A stretch of DNA of 20,601 nt from Phycisphaerae bacterium. GTDB taxonomy: Bacteria > Planctomycetota > Phycisphaerae > Phycisphaerales > SM1A02. Shown one piece after another: positions 8,105 through 16,167 of the stretch. The position numbers and the translations under genes are program-made. Every line of letters begins with the position of its first letter. Position 1 is the stretch's first letter. The notes beneath the pieces are model-generated. The model was not told the origin of the DNA. It made no database searches and was given only the letters and a program-made list of their open reading frames with translations. The stretch lies in assembly GCA_018665385.1 (NCBI GenBank), contig JABJDN010000190.1, positions 1 to 20,601 of the forward strand, given 5' to 3'.

Positions 8105-9399
8105 TGTTCTCTATATTCCAGTATCGTCACAGGAAGGGTAGAACGATCGACAACAACAATAATTTCTTGTTCTACGCCACTTCCGTTCGATTTTCCGGTG
8201 CAAGATATAGTGTAAACGTTGCTATGGGTATCAAAAAGACCATATAAAAAAGAAACCATCGAAGTTTTAATTCCTGGGATTTCTAAGAAATCCATTGGGC
8301 TCGAGATACCTCCCGAATTATTTGCTCTTAAGTATAAAATTTCCTCAACAAGGCGGTCGTTATCAGGCAGAAGTCGATACAAGAGTTCGGATGACACAGT
8401 ATTGATATTCATTCTGCCGACGGGTGCTTCATGCTGGTCGAACAAGCAAGTCTCAGCGAATATTAGACGCAACTGCTCGTCAGTCAGATTCGTGACCCCT
8501 TCAGTATCGCCTGAAATGGAGCGTAAGGTTTGCGTCAGCAGGGTAGCAAGGTCAGCATCTCCACTTTTAGCGAACGTGATAAGCGCATCCGCTTGGCCTG
8601 GTTCTAGGCCAAATTGTAATTGTAGGGATTGAGAATCGATTTTTTTCAAATTGATTCGTTCGTTTCCAGATTCAGTTGCCCCGCCATCGACAGTAGATGT
8701 CGTAAGAAGTGCAGCCCAACCAGTTTCTAAGAAATCGTCGGGTTCATCCCAAGGAAGACTCTCGCCACCGTCATTTTCATTTGGGTCTAATCTGTAATTT
8801 AAGTTCCAGTCTTCTCCACGGATATCGTCAGGCATGACGCCAGCAATGAGTTCTAGTTCAGCGATGGAGCGTAACTTGCCATTACGTGGTTCGTACGAAG
8901 TTTCAAGGCTAAGGTAATAGTCGCGTTCAACGCCGAGGAGACGCGGTTCGTCGTCTTCGTCAATCCAGTCTAGTATTGCATCAAGAACGCCGAATGCCAT
9001 GTCGTCAATGACTAGAATAAAAATTGAATTGTCGTCAGAGTTGATATTGAATTTGGAATGCTCATCCAATGGACCAGCCCAATCTTTACCGTCTGCGTAA
9101 TATCGAATGTCCCACGAAGCGTCCCCAATATCACCGATAGCAACGTATTCAAGATTTGTTACAAGAGCAAAGGCGTCGTACGGTGTAGGTTGGGCAGTGT
9201 GGTCTGCCATTACGGCTATATTCGTTTCAATGCCAGCCCTAGCAGCCCAGCGAGCTTGAATTCGGTCACGGACTTCTATGCCAAGTAACGTCTGCCTATG
9301 CGCAAAAATCTGAATGGATGATGTGACAATTGCAGCAATGCCAAGCGCCCAGAGTGCGATGACAATTACAGAGCCGCGATGTTCGTGCCTGTTACTCAT
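8101..9399 (-). CDS. gspK: Minor pseudopilin GspK
   Basis: The large minor pseudopilin that caps the T2SS pseudopilus with GspI and GspJ. It has a positively charged leader and a likely processing site RG/S at residues 8-10, followed by a hydrophobic helix (10-30, SVIVIALWALG). Position +5 of the mature protein is Ile, not Glu; absence of Glu5 is normal for GspK. Family hallmarks are HSKFNINSDD (114-123), AILDWIDEDDEPRL (141-154) and PRNGKLRSIAELELI (171-185). A second set, GRMNINTVSSELLYRLLP (328-345), marks the second helical domain. At 432 residues it is longer than the roughly 320 of Escherichia coli GspK, largely through loops at 200-250 and 285-320. It overlaps gspL by ATGA and is overlapped the same way by gspJ. 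Confidence 0.92.
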   Translation of the reverse strand: MSNRHEHRGSVIVIALWALGIAAIVTSSIQIFAHRQTLLGIEVRDRIQARWAARAGIETNIAVMADHTAQPTPYDAFALVTNLEYVAIGDIGDASWDIRYYADGKDWAGPLDEHSKFNINSDDNSIFILVIDDMAFGVLDAILDWIDEDDEPRLLGVERDYYLSLETSYEPRNGKLRSIAELELIAGVMPDDIRGEDWNLNYRLDPNENDGGESLPWDEPDDFLETGWAALLTTSTVDGGATESGNERINLKKIDSQSLQLQFGLEPGQADALITFAKSGDADLATLLTQTLRSISGDTEGVTNLTDEQLRLIFAETCLFDQHEAPVGRMNINTVSSELLYRLLPDNDRLVEEILYLRANNSGGISSPMDFLEIPGIKTSMVSFLYGLFDTHSNVYTISCTGKSNGSGVEQEIIVVVDRSTLPVTILEYREQ

Positions 9400-10331
9400 G
9401 GATCTATTGGAATCTCGTGGTCATTTCCGTCAGGGTCAGTAATAATAATTGTGTTTCCTGGTTTTGGGGCAGAACTGCCACCATCGCCACTTGAGCCGCC
9501 GCCATTGTTTGGTCTCCCGCCACCGCCATCGCCACCACCACCACCACCACCACCGCTGCCAGCTCCACTAGATCCGCCCCCCGAGTCAAGGCTTAACTCG
9601 CCGTCTTCGCCAGGTTCAATGCCGAGTAACGCAAGTCGCTCTGCTTCTTCTTCCTCGGCAATCAACACTAACTTGTCATCAGGTGATTGGTATCTATCAA
9701 GCGGAACTACCGTACGCAGTGTTACAAGTGGAGCATCGAATTCTTCCTTAGACTGCATGCCAGTTGCGGTGACTGTAAGCCGTAATGCGTGGGGCATTCC
9801 GTATTCATCTGAATCCCAAACAGCAAACCAGGAAATGCCGTCAAAGGCTTCAAATTGCAAAGCGATAACGCCGTCTGATATAGGCGTAGCCATACCGCCT
9901 CCGATAGGATTGTCATCAAGAATCGCATCCCTACGTTTCCATAAGGCACTGCTTACTTCATTCGTTTCAATACGGAATTGTGTTTCGTATTCCATACCTT
10001 CGCCATTAAAATCTATCTCTTTATTTGCTCTGAGTGTGCCATCAAATAACAGCAACTCATCATTGTCCACGGCTTCGCCTTGGTATCGATGTGAGGAATC
10101 GCTTATGAGCACGCGAGTATCAAACAAATCTCCCCGCCGAAGCGTTGTGATGATGTCCTTACGCATTGTTCGAATTGCCATATCGCAACGAGAATAAGCC
10201 TCAAGCCGTTGTCTGCTTATCGCTTTCGATGAACCAAGTTGCGAGAGCGAAAGTGTAATTGCGCCAAGCACGATAGTTGCCATCATGCCGGCAACTAGAA
10301 GTTCAATTAATGTGAATCCTCTTCGTTTCAT
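9396..10331 (-). CDS. gspJ: Minor pseudopilin GspJ with glycine-rich tail
   Basis: A tip pseudopilin of the T2SS, 311 residues. The leader MKRRG and mature start FTLIELLVAGMMATIVLG form a canonical type III signal with Phe at +1 and Glu at +5. The body (30-225) follows the GspJ pattern, including SRQRLEAYSRCDMAIRTMRKD near the helix end and ALRLTVTAT near the end of the fold. Residues 226-250 are acidic. Residues 251-292 are almost only Gly, Ser, Asp, Asn and Pro, followed by a last segment with hydrophobic strands (TIIITDPDGN and HEIPIDP). The glycine tract is partly encoded by a CCA-type trinucleotide run (9532-9554, plus strand), so its length could vary in steps of one residue without breaking the frame. 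Start overlaps the gspI stop (TAATG); end overlaps gspK (ATGA). Confidence 0.88.
   Translation of the reverse strand: MKRRGFTLIELLVAGMMATIVLGAITLSLSQLGSSKAISRQRLEAYSRCDMAIRTMRKDIITTLRRGDLFDTRVLISDSSHRYQGEAVDNDELLLFDGTLRANKEIDFNGEGMEYETQFRIETNEVSSALWKRRDAILDDNPIGGGMATPISDGVIALQFEAFDGISWFAVWDSDEYGMPHALRLTVTATGMQSKEEFDAPLVTLRTVVPLDRYQSPDDKLVLIAEEEEAERLALLGIEPGEDGELSLDSGGGSSGAGSGGGGGGGGDGGGGRPNNGGGSSGDGGSSAPKPGNTIIITDPDGNDHEIPIDP
9532..9554. repeat. Trinucleotide repeat inside gspJ
   Basis: Seven consecutive CCA units plus CC on the plus strand, read as consecutive glycine codons on the minus strand, lie in the glycine-rich tail of GspJ. Imperfect CCG/CCA units extend on both sides. Slippage would change the number of glycines but keep the reading frame. 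Confidence 0.85.
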
Positions 10332-10786
10332 TAGTTTTCCCTTGCTTCAATTTCTTCCCAATACCGAGCGTCTCTGTCTACTGGATCGGCTGGAGTTCGG
10401 TCTACATCTTCACCGTGGCGTCTTGCAATAAGAGTTTCAAGGACGAGTGAATGCTCAGTTCCAGAGACATCCCAATACACCGTTGCCATGACTTCGACTG
10501 GTTGGTATTGAGATTGATCTTCGAACGTAATTTCGTATGTGAATTTTGAAAATGGCGCTTCAAACTGACCGCTGTCAGGATACGATTTTTCGTATTCGTC
10601 AGGTCCTACGACTAGCGCCATCGTTAGAAGTTCGTCGGCAAGCCAGCTTGCAGTGATTTGCCGTTCAGCATCTGCTTGTTGTATTAACGAACGGCTGCTC
10701 ATTGAAATGACAACGCCAAGACCAATAGACAGCATAGCGGAACCAACAATGACATCGATGAGTGCTAATCCTTTGCGCCTTACCAT
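10331..10786 (-). CDS. gspI: Minor pseudopilin GspI
   Basis: A 151-residue minor pseudopilin by position between gspH and gspJ and by its N-terminus. The leader MVRRKG is followed by LALIDVIVGSAMLSIGLGVV, a hydrophobic helix that fits the prepilin fold. Residue +1 is Leu and residue +5 is Asp, where pseudopilins nearly always have Glu. The body continues with QADAERQITASWLADELLTMAL, close to the ALANWVAENQL region typical of GspI, then beta strands (FTYEITFED, VEVMATVYWDV). The C-terminus is charged. The ATG overlaps the end of gspH (ATGGTAA) and the stop overlaps the gspJ start (TAATG). Gene order strongly favours GspI over another minor pseudopilin. Confidence 0.82.
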   Translation of the reverse strand: MVRRKGLALIDVIVGSAMLSIGLGVVISMSSRSLIQQADAERQITASWLADELLTMALVVGPDEYEKSYPDSGQFEAPFSKFTYEITFEDQSQYQPVEVMATVYWDVSGTEHSLVLETLIARRHGEDVDRTPADPVDRDARYWEEIEAREN

Positions 10787-11349
10787 TCTTCACGACCTTG
10801 CCCAATGGCATCTAAGTCGATTGGCATGAGGGGCTCGTTGCCTTCTCCGTTCAACCAGATATTCGGCCCCATCGCGTGCGCTGGCAAGGAAATAAGCGAT
10901 TGATGTTCTTCCCAGTTAAGTTCAACTTCTATGAGTGGCCTTGCTACGCCAGGCGTTGTAGTGAGTGGCCATTGCATCGTATCGACGTATTCCCCATCTA
11001 CAAAAATGGAAAGCGCATCTGATTCAAGCCACGTTGGAAGAGTGACTGGTTTTGAGAGTGGGTCTGGTTCCCAGAAATATTCCCCGTTTTCCTCTAGTTT
11101 GGCAAGAAGTTCAAATCGATTTGATGAAGGGTCGAATCGAAGTGCTGCGGCTTGCTTGCTCGTTGTCAATCTGTGTGCGAACATAAGAACAACATCGTTT
11201 ACTCTTTCAACCGTTAATGCATATTCTCTATACCTTGTTCCGCCTATTCGAGGAATGATGAGAGCGGACATGATGCCAATAACAATCACCACAACTATCA
11301 TTTCAAGTAGGGTGAATGCTCTGCGTGTATGTGTGGAGTGAGTACTCAT
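10780..11349 (-). CDS. gspH: Minor pseudopilin GspH
   Basis: A 189-residue pseudopilin at the usual GspH position between gspG and gspI. The N-terminus MSTHSTHTRRA is followed by FTLLEMIVVVIVIGIMSALI, with Phe at +1 and Glu at +5. Residue -1 is Ala (codon GCA) instead of the nearly invariant Gly. The body has the helix-then-sheet pattern with LRFDPSSNRFEL (strand pair) and WPL near the end of the sheet. I chose the ATG at 11349, two bases after the gspG stop; an upstream in-frame start at 11409 would add 20 Arg-rich residues read out of the gspG tail and is unlikely. The first five residues (MSTHS) are the same as in GspG, which fits tandem duplication of the two genes. Confidence 0.83.
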   Translation of the reverse strand: MSTHSTHTRRAFTLLEMIVVVIVIGIMSALIIPRIGGTRYREYALTVERVNDVVLMFAHRLTTSKQAAALRFDPSSNRFELLAKLEENGEYFWEPDPLSKPVTLPTWLESDALSIFVDGEYVDTMQWPLTTTPGVARPLIEVELNWEEHQSLISLPAHAMGPNIWLNGEGNEPLMPIDLDAIGQGREEW

Positions 11350-11351
11350 AT

Positions 11352-11789
11352 TTACTGCGTGATATCCTCGTTCACGCCTTCTCCGCCGGGTTCCCCATCT
11401 TCGCCCCAACTCATGACATCGAAGTCATGATTAATCTCGCCCGGGACGAATACTTCGAATGGTCGACCCCAAGGGTCGATGATGTCATCCGATTTATTGA
11501 GGAACGGCCCACCTGGTGCTCCGCCATCGTCTGGAGTGAGCAGTAGAAGTTCTAAGTCAAAACCATCTGGAACTTCTGAGAGCCCAGATTGCAAATGAAA
11601 GACAGTAATCTGTTGTGCAATCGATGCTGCTTTTGATTTTGCCGCAGTGTGTTTTGCAGAGCCAACACGTTCAAGTAATCGTGGGGCAATGAGAGTGGCA
11701 AGTACCGCAATAATCATAACAACGACAATAATTTCAAGAAGGGTGAAACCCTTTCGAATGTGTTTGGAATAGTTTGAGTGTGTAGACAT
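11352..11789 (-). CDS. gspG: Major pseudopilin GspG
   Basis: The subunit that polymerises into the T2SS pseudopilus, 145 residues. The leader ends in RKG, and the mature part starts FTLLEIIVVVMIIAVLATLI with Phe+1 and Glu+5, a full prepilin-peptidase site. The middle has HTAAKSKAASIAQQITVFHLQSG, the GspG helix pattern. The C-terminal domain carries DDIIDPWGRPFEVF and DVMSWGEDGEPGGEG, the classic GspG block where the family binds calcium through Asp residues. A purine-rich AGGA lies nine bases before the ATG, and a 21-base gap from gspF leaves room for independent translation, reasonable for the most abundant subunit. Assignment is secure. Confidence 0.95.
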   Translation of the reverse strand: MSTHSNYSKHIRKGFTLLEIIVVVMIIAVLATLIAPRLLERVGSAKHTAAKSKAASIAQQITVFHLQSGLSEVPDGFDLELLLLTPDDGGAPGGPFLNKSDDIIDPWGRPFEVFVPGEINHDFDVMSWGEDGEPGGEGVNEDITQ

Positions 11790-11802
11790 AGTAGTAGTTC
11801 CT

Positions 11803-11814
11803 ATAACGCGTTAT
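11803..11814. repeat. 12-bp perfect palindrome at the gspF-gspG junction
   Basis: ATAACGCGTTAT is its own reverse complement and covers the gspF stop codon. It is just upstream of the gspG ribosome binding site. It could be a chance palindrome, an RNA processing hairpin too short to be stable, or a protein site. No function can be assigned. Confidence 0.4.
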
Positions 11815-13016
11815 TTCACGAGCGATTGCAATTCTAGTAATGGTAGAAGGATAGCGGCCAGCACGAAACAAGCTAGGGCAGCCATGATGATTAAAAGTAC
11901 TGGTGGCAGTGCTTTTGTAAATATTTTCAAAGAAGCGTTGACTTGGCGATCAAAAGCGGTGGCAGAGTGCAAGAGCATTTCTTCTAATTTGCCTGATCGT
12001 TCGCCAAGGTTTACAACTTGCACTAAAAGAGGTGGGAACAATCCTGAGCGCTCAAGAGGTTCAGCAAGTTGCTTGCCGCTACTGACTTGCTCTTGTACAG
12101 AATCAACAGCCTGCGCAAGCGCAGCGTTTCCAAGTGTGTCCCGAGTAATTTTTAATCCGTCAAGAATTGGCAAGCCTGCAGACGTAAGTGTTCCAAGTGT
12201 TCTTGTAAATCGAGCTACAGCAACGTCGCGTAGTAATCTACCTAGCAGTGGCACTCGCAACTTAAAACGGTCGAACCAAAAGCGATTTTCTGGAACAGCA
12301 ACCCAACTCTTCCAAGCAAAGAGAATAAGCCCAAAGCCCACAAGAATCCAAATCCACCAATTGATGATAAAACTAGCAAAACCCATGACAACGAGCGTTG
12401 GCCATGGCAAAGTCATTTGACCTGCGAGCGGTTCGATAAGCCTTGGGATAAGAACGGTTACAAGAACAATTCCGCTAATGCCAATCAAACACGCGATAAT
12501 CGCTGGGTACATAATTGCACCAAGCAACTCTCTTTTTAATTCTAATGAACGGTCTAGCAAATCAGCAAGTTGGTGAAGGATGGTGCTCATTTGTCCAGAC
12601 GCATCTGCTGCACGGAGCATGCCAACTATCAAGTCGTCAAAAGGCTCGCCCCATTCAGCCGCTGATTTATACAGCGGGTCACCAGATTCAACTGACTGGA
12701 TGAAGTGGTCAAGAACTGGTCCTGATGATGGAGAGGCTTGCTGGCGAATTGTTCTAAGCGCTTGCATCAATGGTAAGCCTGCTTCTTGAGCAGTCGCAAG
12801 TTCACGAATCATGGCAGCCATTTCAACTTTTGATAAGCGTTTCTTAACAGCTGAACCTGCTCCCGTTTTTTTACTAGACTTTATCTTCACAACTTTAGTT
12901 GCAGTTTCGCCTCGGCTACTTAGTTGTTGGACAACGTCAGAACGGTCTCTTCCTTTGAGAACGCCTGAACGTGCTTCTCCGCTATTTGTAATACTTTGGA
13001 ATTGATAGTCGGGCAT
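11811..13016 (-). CDS. gspF: Inner-membrane platform protein GspF
   Basis: The polytopic core of the T2SS assembly platform, 401 residues, the family's normal length. The N-terminal MPDYQFQSITNSGEARSGVL is the usual GspF beginning. Two copies of the cytoplasmic T2SSF helical domain lie at about residues 60-180 and 262-385. They are marked by MIRELATAQEAGLPLMQALRTI in the first and by TRTLGTLTSAGLPILDGLKI in the second. The glycine-acid motif ends each domain (ADASGQM and LGERSGKLEEML). Membrane helices are at about 168-190, 207-235 and 370-395. It follows gspE after 15 bases and precedes gspG. GspF contacts GspE and GspL, both encoded in this cluster. Confidence 0.95.
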   Translation of the reverse strand: MPDYQFQSITNSGEARSGVLKGRDRSDVVQQLSSRGETATKVVKIKSSKKTGAGSAVKKRLSKVEMAAMIRELATAQEAGLPLMQALRTIRQQASPSSGPVLDHFIQSVESGDPLYKSAAEWGEPFDDLIVGMLRAADASGQMSTILHQLADLLDRSLELKRELLGAIMYPAIIACLIGISGIVLVTVLIPRLIEPLAGQMTLPWPTLVVMGFASFIINWWIWILVGFGLILFAWKSWVAVPENRFWFDRFKLRVPLLGRLLRDVAVARFTRTLGTLTSAGLPILDGLKITRDTLGNAALAQAVDSVQEQVSSGKQLAEPLERSGLFPPLLVQVVNLGERSGKLEEMLLHSATAFDRQVNASLKIFTKALPPVLLIIMAALACFVLAAILLPLLELQSLVK

Positions 13017-13031
13017 GTATTACACCAATAG

Positions 13032-14639
13032 TTAAAAGTTGCTGTCGATATCTTGAGTTGCACGTAGAACTTCGCCAATTGTAGTAATGCCCTTGACCGC
13101 TTTTGCAATTGCGTCTTCGCGCATGGTGATATGTGATTCAGGCAGAGTGCCTGTGAGTTCAGTTGAGTTTTTGTTCTCGGAAATTGCAGAACGTAAGGCC
13201 GGAGTTACAGAAAGAAGTTCAAAGAAGCCAACTCTGCTTCTGAAACCAGAGTTGCTACATTTTTTACAACCCTTGCCTTCCCACATTCCTGCAGAAAATT
13301 GAGAGCGTTCAGCGGCAGTGAGCCTGTGCGACAAGTCTTCAGAAAGTGGAACTTGTTCCTTGCAGTCGTCGCATATTCTCCTGCCAAGACGTTGTGCAAT
13401 TGCTCCTTCAAGTACAGAGGCTACAAGGTATGGCTCAACACCCATGTCGACAAGCCTACCAATGGAACTTACTGCGTCATTTGTATGAATGGTTGAGAAA
13501 ATCAAGTGGCCAGTGAGCGCAGAGCGAATTGCGATGTCTGCAGTATCGCCATCACGAATTTCGCCGACGAAAATAATGTCTGGATCTTGCCTTAATATTG
13601 AACGTAAACCAGAAGCGAATGTAAGACCACGTTTTGGGTTTACGGGAATTTGATTGATGCCATTAAGTTCGTACTCCACAGGATCTTCAATCGTGATAAT
13701 TTTCTTTCGTGGATCGTACAGTTTGTTTAATGCAGCATACAAAGATGTTGTTTTGCCAGAACCAGTAGGGCCAGTTACAAGTACAAGGCCGTGTGGCTTC
13801 TCAATAAGGGAATCGACTTTGTCTTGCATTTCTATTGTCATGCCAAGCGATAAAAAGTTCAATGGCATGGTGCTTTTATCTAAAATTCTCATAACAACTG
13901 ACTCGCCATAGAGTGTTGGCACAGTTGAAACACGAATGTCCACTTTGCGACCCTCAAATCGAAGAGCTATGTGACCGTCTTGTGGGACGTAGCGTTCGGC
14001 GATGTTCATTGAAGACATGATTTTAATTCGACCAATAAGCGCTGGTTGTAAATGTTTAGGCGGGGGTGGTTGCTCTTCTAACACCCCATCAATTCGATAT
14101 TTGACTTTTAACTCAGTTTCGAAGGGCTCAATATGTACGTCACTTGCACGCTGTTGAATCGCTTCAAGTAGTAACAAGTTAACTAGATTTATCAGTGTTG
14201 GCTGTTCCGCCATTACTAATATATTGTCGGCCTCGATAGCATCAACGTTATGATCAGTTGAGCTTGCACTGGAATCTCCGCCAAGGCTTTCAGCCATACG
14301 CGCCGCAGTAGTGCCATAGTGCTTTTGCATGAGTTCAGAAAATATGTCTGGCTCCATACCGCTTCTTGTGACAGGGTAACTCGTAACAGTGGAGACTTCG
14401 TCAGCTGCTTCTATATCAGTAGGGCTTAGCATTGCAACTTGTAAACGTTCGTTTTGAATCGCGATTGGCAACACACGTAAACGTACTGCTAATTCTGGAT
14501 CTATCAACTCTACAACCGAAACGTCAACTTCTGGCACAAGCTCGTGCCATTGCATACCCATGTTTAAACAGGTCTGTTTTGCGTCCAGTGGTGGAGCAAC
14601 TTCAAGGCTTTCTACATGTGTTTCAGTATTTTGTTCCAT
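13032..14639 (-). CDS. gspE: Secretion ATPase GspE
   Basis: The cytoplasmic hexameric ATPase that powers pseudopilus assembly, 535 residues. A MshEN/GspE N-terminal domain covers about 40-105. The linker holds an acidic, Ser-rich stretch (115-140). The catalytic part carries ASDVHIEPFE (165-174), YVPQDGHIALRF (217-228), Walker A GPTGSGKTT (290-298), the Asp box ITIEDPVEYEL (315-325), Walker B DIIFVGEIRDGDTADIA (354-370) and the His box TGHLIFSTIHTNDA (376-389). A four-cysteine zinc motif is present (Cys423, Cys426, Cys458, Cys461), typical of GspE/PilB and absent from PilT retraction ATPases. The ATG starts seven bases after the upstream gene with no clear Shine-Dalgarno, so its translation is probably coupled. 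Confidence 0.96.
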   Translation of the reverse strand: MEQNTETHVESLEVAPPLDAKQTCLNMGMQWHELVPEVDVSVVELIDPELAVRLRVLPIAIQNERLQVAMLSPTDIEAADEVSTVTSYPVTRSGMEPDIFSELMQKHYGTTAARMAESLGGDSSASSTDHNVDAIEADNILVMAEQPTLINLVNLLLLEAIQQRASDVHIEPFETELKVKYRIDGVLEEQPPPPKHLQPALIGRIKIMSSMNIAERYVPQDGHIALRFEGRKVDIRVSTVPTLYGESVVMRILDKSTMPLNFLSLGMTIEMQDKVDSLIEKPHGLVLVTGPTGSGKTTSLYAALNKLYDPRKKIITIEDPVEYELNGINQIPVNPKRGLTFASGLRSILRQDPDIIFVGEIRDGDTADIAIRSALTGHLIFSTIHTNDAVSSIGRLVDMGVEPYLVASVLEGAIAQRLGRRICDDCKEQVPLSEDLSHRLTAAERSQFSAGMWEGKGCKKCSNSGFRSRVGFFELLSVTPALRSAISENKNSTELTGTLPESHITMREDAIAKAVKGITTIGEVLRATQDIDSNF

Positions 14640-14646
14640 AATGTTT

Positions 14647-16029
14647 TTACTGGTCTGGAGAACCTATCCCAGTTCCAGATTTGTCAGCATCTTTAACACC
14701 TGAAGTTCGTGGTGAAGTTTTGCCTCCAGGTTCCTTGCCTTTTGAACCCTTGTCTGAATTGTCCTGCCCTTTGTGATTTGGGCTAGTAGTAGCTAAGCCA
14801 CCCGTTTTACCAGTCGGAGCAATAGCAGGTGCAATGTTGTTTTGTTCAGCACGTGGAATCCATCGACGTGCACCGTCAAGTTCTAGAAACTCTTCTGGCG
14901 TCAATAGTGCTTGGAGCATCTCGATATACCGCTTACCAAGTGCCTCGCGCTCTTTGTACATATCACGAGTTGGGTCATCAAGTTTTTCAGGTGTTCCGCC
15001 ATTTTTTCTAACTTGACCTGCAAGTTCACGGTTCTTGTGAAGCGCTGGCTCATAGGAGCGTGTTTGTTGTAGCAGCACATAATTAAGGTCTGCTAGTTCT
15101 AACAAATAGGCGGTTTCTAACTGAGCTATTTGAGCGCGGGTGCCTTCAGAGAATAGTTCATTGTCAGCGGCTTGCCTAAGTATTCGCTCAGCTGGAGTTC
15201 TTCTGTATACTCGAGTGTAACCACGCTTTAAGGCTCGAAGTCGGAAATCTTCGCCATCAACTGCGGATAAATTTTCGCTAATGAGTTCTATGTATCTGTC
15301 GTTTATATTTCGCACTTCAACTCGAGCTTTAATTGCATTATCAACAAGATTGGGTGATTTTTCGTTGTTCCCAGACAAAATGTTATCGAATAACTTCTTG
15401 GGATTACCACGAAGGATGGAGTCCCGATTTCGGATAGCAATATCAAGTGCAATTGCATACTCTTCAAGTTGAGGAGCAATTGCTGTTTCTGCTGCGGATT
15501 GCAAATCTGCATCCCTAGTGATTTGGAACAAGTCTACAGATTCGCCGCTGAGTCGTCCCCTGCGAATATTTTTTTCACGGTACAGTCGTTGGGAAAATGC
15601 AGGCCAGAGTGTTTTTTGGTCAGGCAACAAAATTACCTTGATGTTTTCAAGCAGGCCATCATCAAGTTGGCGTTTATCTACAACCCAATCGCCAAGTGCA
15701 GTAAGTACAGGTTCAAGAGTGTCACGCTCTGTTGCATCTGGTTTATCTCGAAGTTCCATTGCTACCGCATTGAGACGTTCTTGTGTTGCTGACCAACCTG
15801 CTTGGAAGTCGTCTTCGTAATCATCAAAGAACCCTTCGACAATGACTTCTTGCATATCATCAAGATTTAATCCTTCAGCAAAGAGCACAAGATCTCTTGT
15901 CATATACTCTGGCTGCATGATTTCAGCCATATATTCCATCTGTGCGTGTGCACTGTTTGATGAAAAAAGGGCTATTAATGCGACTGGGGCACTGAAAACA
16001 AGGTATTTAAGCGATTTTAATGTGTGCAT
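14647..16029 (-). CDS. Exported helical protein of unknown function, first gene of the T2SS operon
   Basis: A 460-residue protein I do not recognise. A signal peptide (1-29, ending SAHA before Gln30) sends it to the periplasm or beyond. The body (30-395) is almost entirely predicted helix and highly charged. Two segments resemble the short Leu-Pro/Thr-x-x-Gln-type motif of Spy/CpxP-like helical proteins: VILLPDQKTLWPAFSQRL (132-149) and LLTPEEFLELDG (375-386). This may only reflect similar helix caps. The C-terminus (400-460) is low in complexity, rich in Gly, Ser, Lys and Pro, and probably disordered. It has a good ribosome binding site and lies 7 bases before gspE, so it belongs to the operon. 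A chaperone or accessory role for T2SS assembly or its substrates is conceivable but unproven. Confidence 0.75.
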   Translation of the reverse strand: MHTLKSLKYLVFSAPVALIALFSSNSAHAQMEYMAEIMQPEYMTRDLVLFAEGLNLDDMQEVIVEGFFDDYEDDFQAGWSATQERLNAVAMELRDKPDATERDTLEPVLTALGDWVVDKRQLDDGLLENIKVILLPDQKTLWPAFSQRLYREKNIRRGRLSGESVDLFQITRDADLQSAAETAIAPQLEEYAIALDIAIRNRDSILRGNPKKLFDNILSGNNEKSPNLVDNAIKARVEVRNINDRYIELISENLSAVDGEDFRLRALKRGYTRVYRRTPAERILRQAADNELFSEGTRAQIAQLETAYLLELADLNYVLLQQTRSYEPALHKNRELAGQVRKNGGTPEKLDDPTRDMYKEREALGKRYIEMLQALLTPEEFLELDGARRWIPRAEQNNIAPAIAPTGKTGGLATTSPNHKGQDNSDKGSKGKEPGGKTSPRTSGVKDADKSGTGIGSPDQ

Positions 16030-16035
16030 ATGGTG

Positions 16036-16040
16036 TCCTT
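16036..16040 (-). promoter_or_regulatory. Ribosome binding site at the head of the T2SS operon
   Basis: AAGGA on the minus strand lies six bases before the ATG at 16029. Most other genes of the cluster lack so clear a site and are coupled to their upstream neighbour, so this marks the likely first cistron. The 138-base gap 16030-16167 should hold the operon promoter; I saw no convincing -35/-10 pair in it. Confidence 0.6.
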
Positions 16041-16167
16041 CTTAATCATTCTCTTTGCAATATAGAGCGGCTGAACTCTTCTCTCGGTCGTTCTAGTTGC
16101 CCAGTTCAACGCACATCTAAAATAAATATGACATGTTTTTGGATTGAATTTGCTATCGGACGGCATG

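Noticed and set aside
9379..10197. Long plus-strand open frame rich in Pro and Ser (272 codons)
   Set aside because: It is the antisense of gspJ; the Pro run is the complement of the Gly tract, there is no family resemblance, and the gspJ frame is clearly the coding one.
11350..11409. Upstream start for GspH adding about 20 Arg-rich residues
   Set aside because: These residues are read from the gspG tail in another frame; the ATG at 11349 gives a normal prepilin leader just after the gspG stop.
16140..16167. Possible terminator after the CoA-transferase gene (TTCGGA...TCCGA)
   Set aside because: Stem of about five pairs, 14-base loop and no T run; not convincing.
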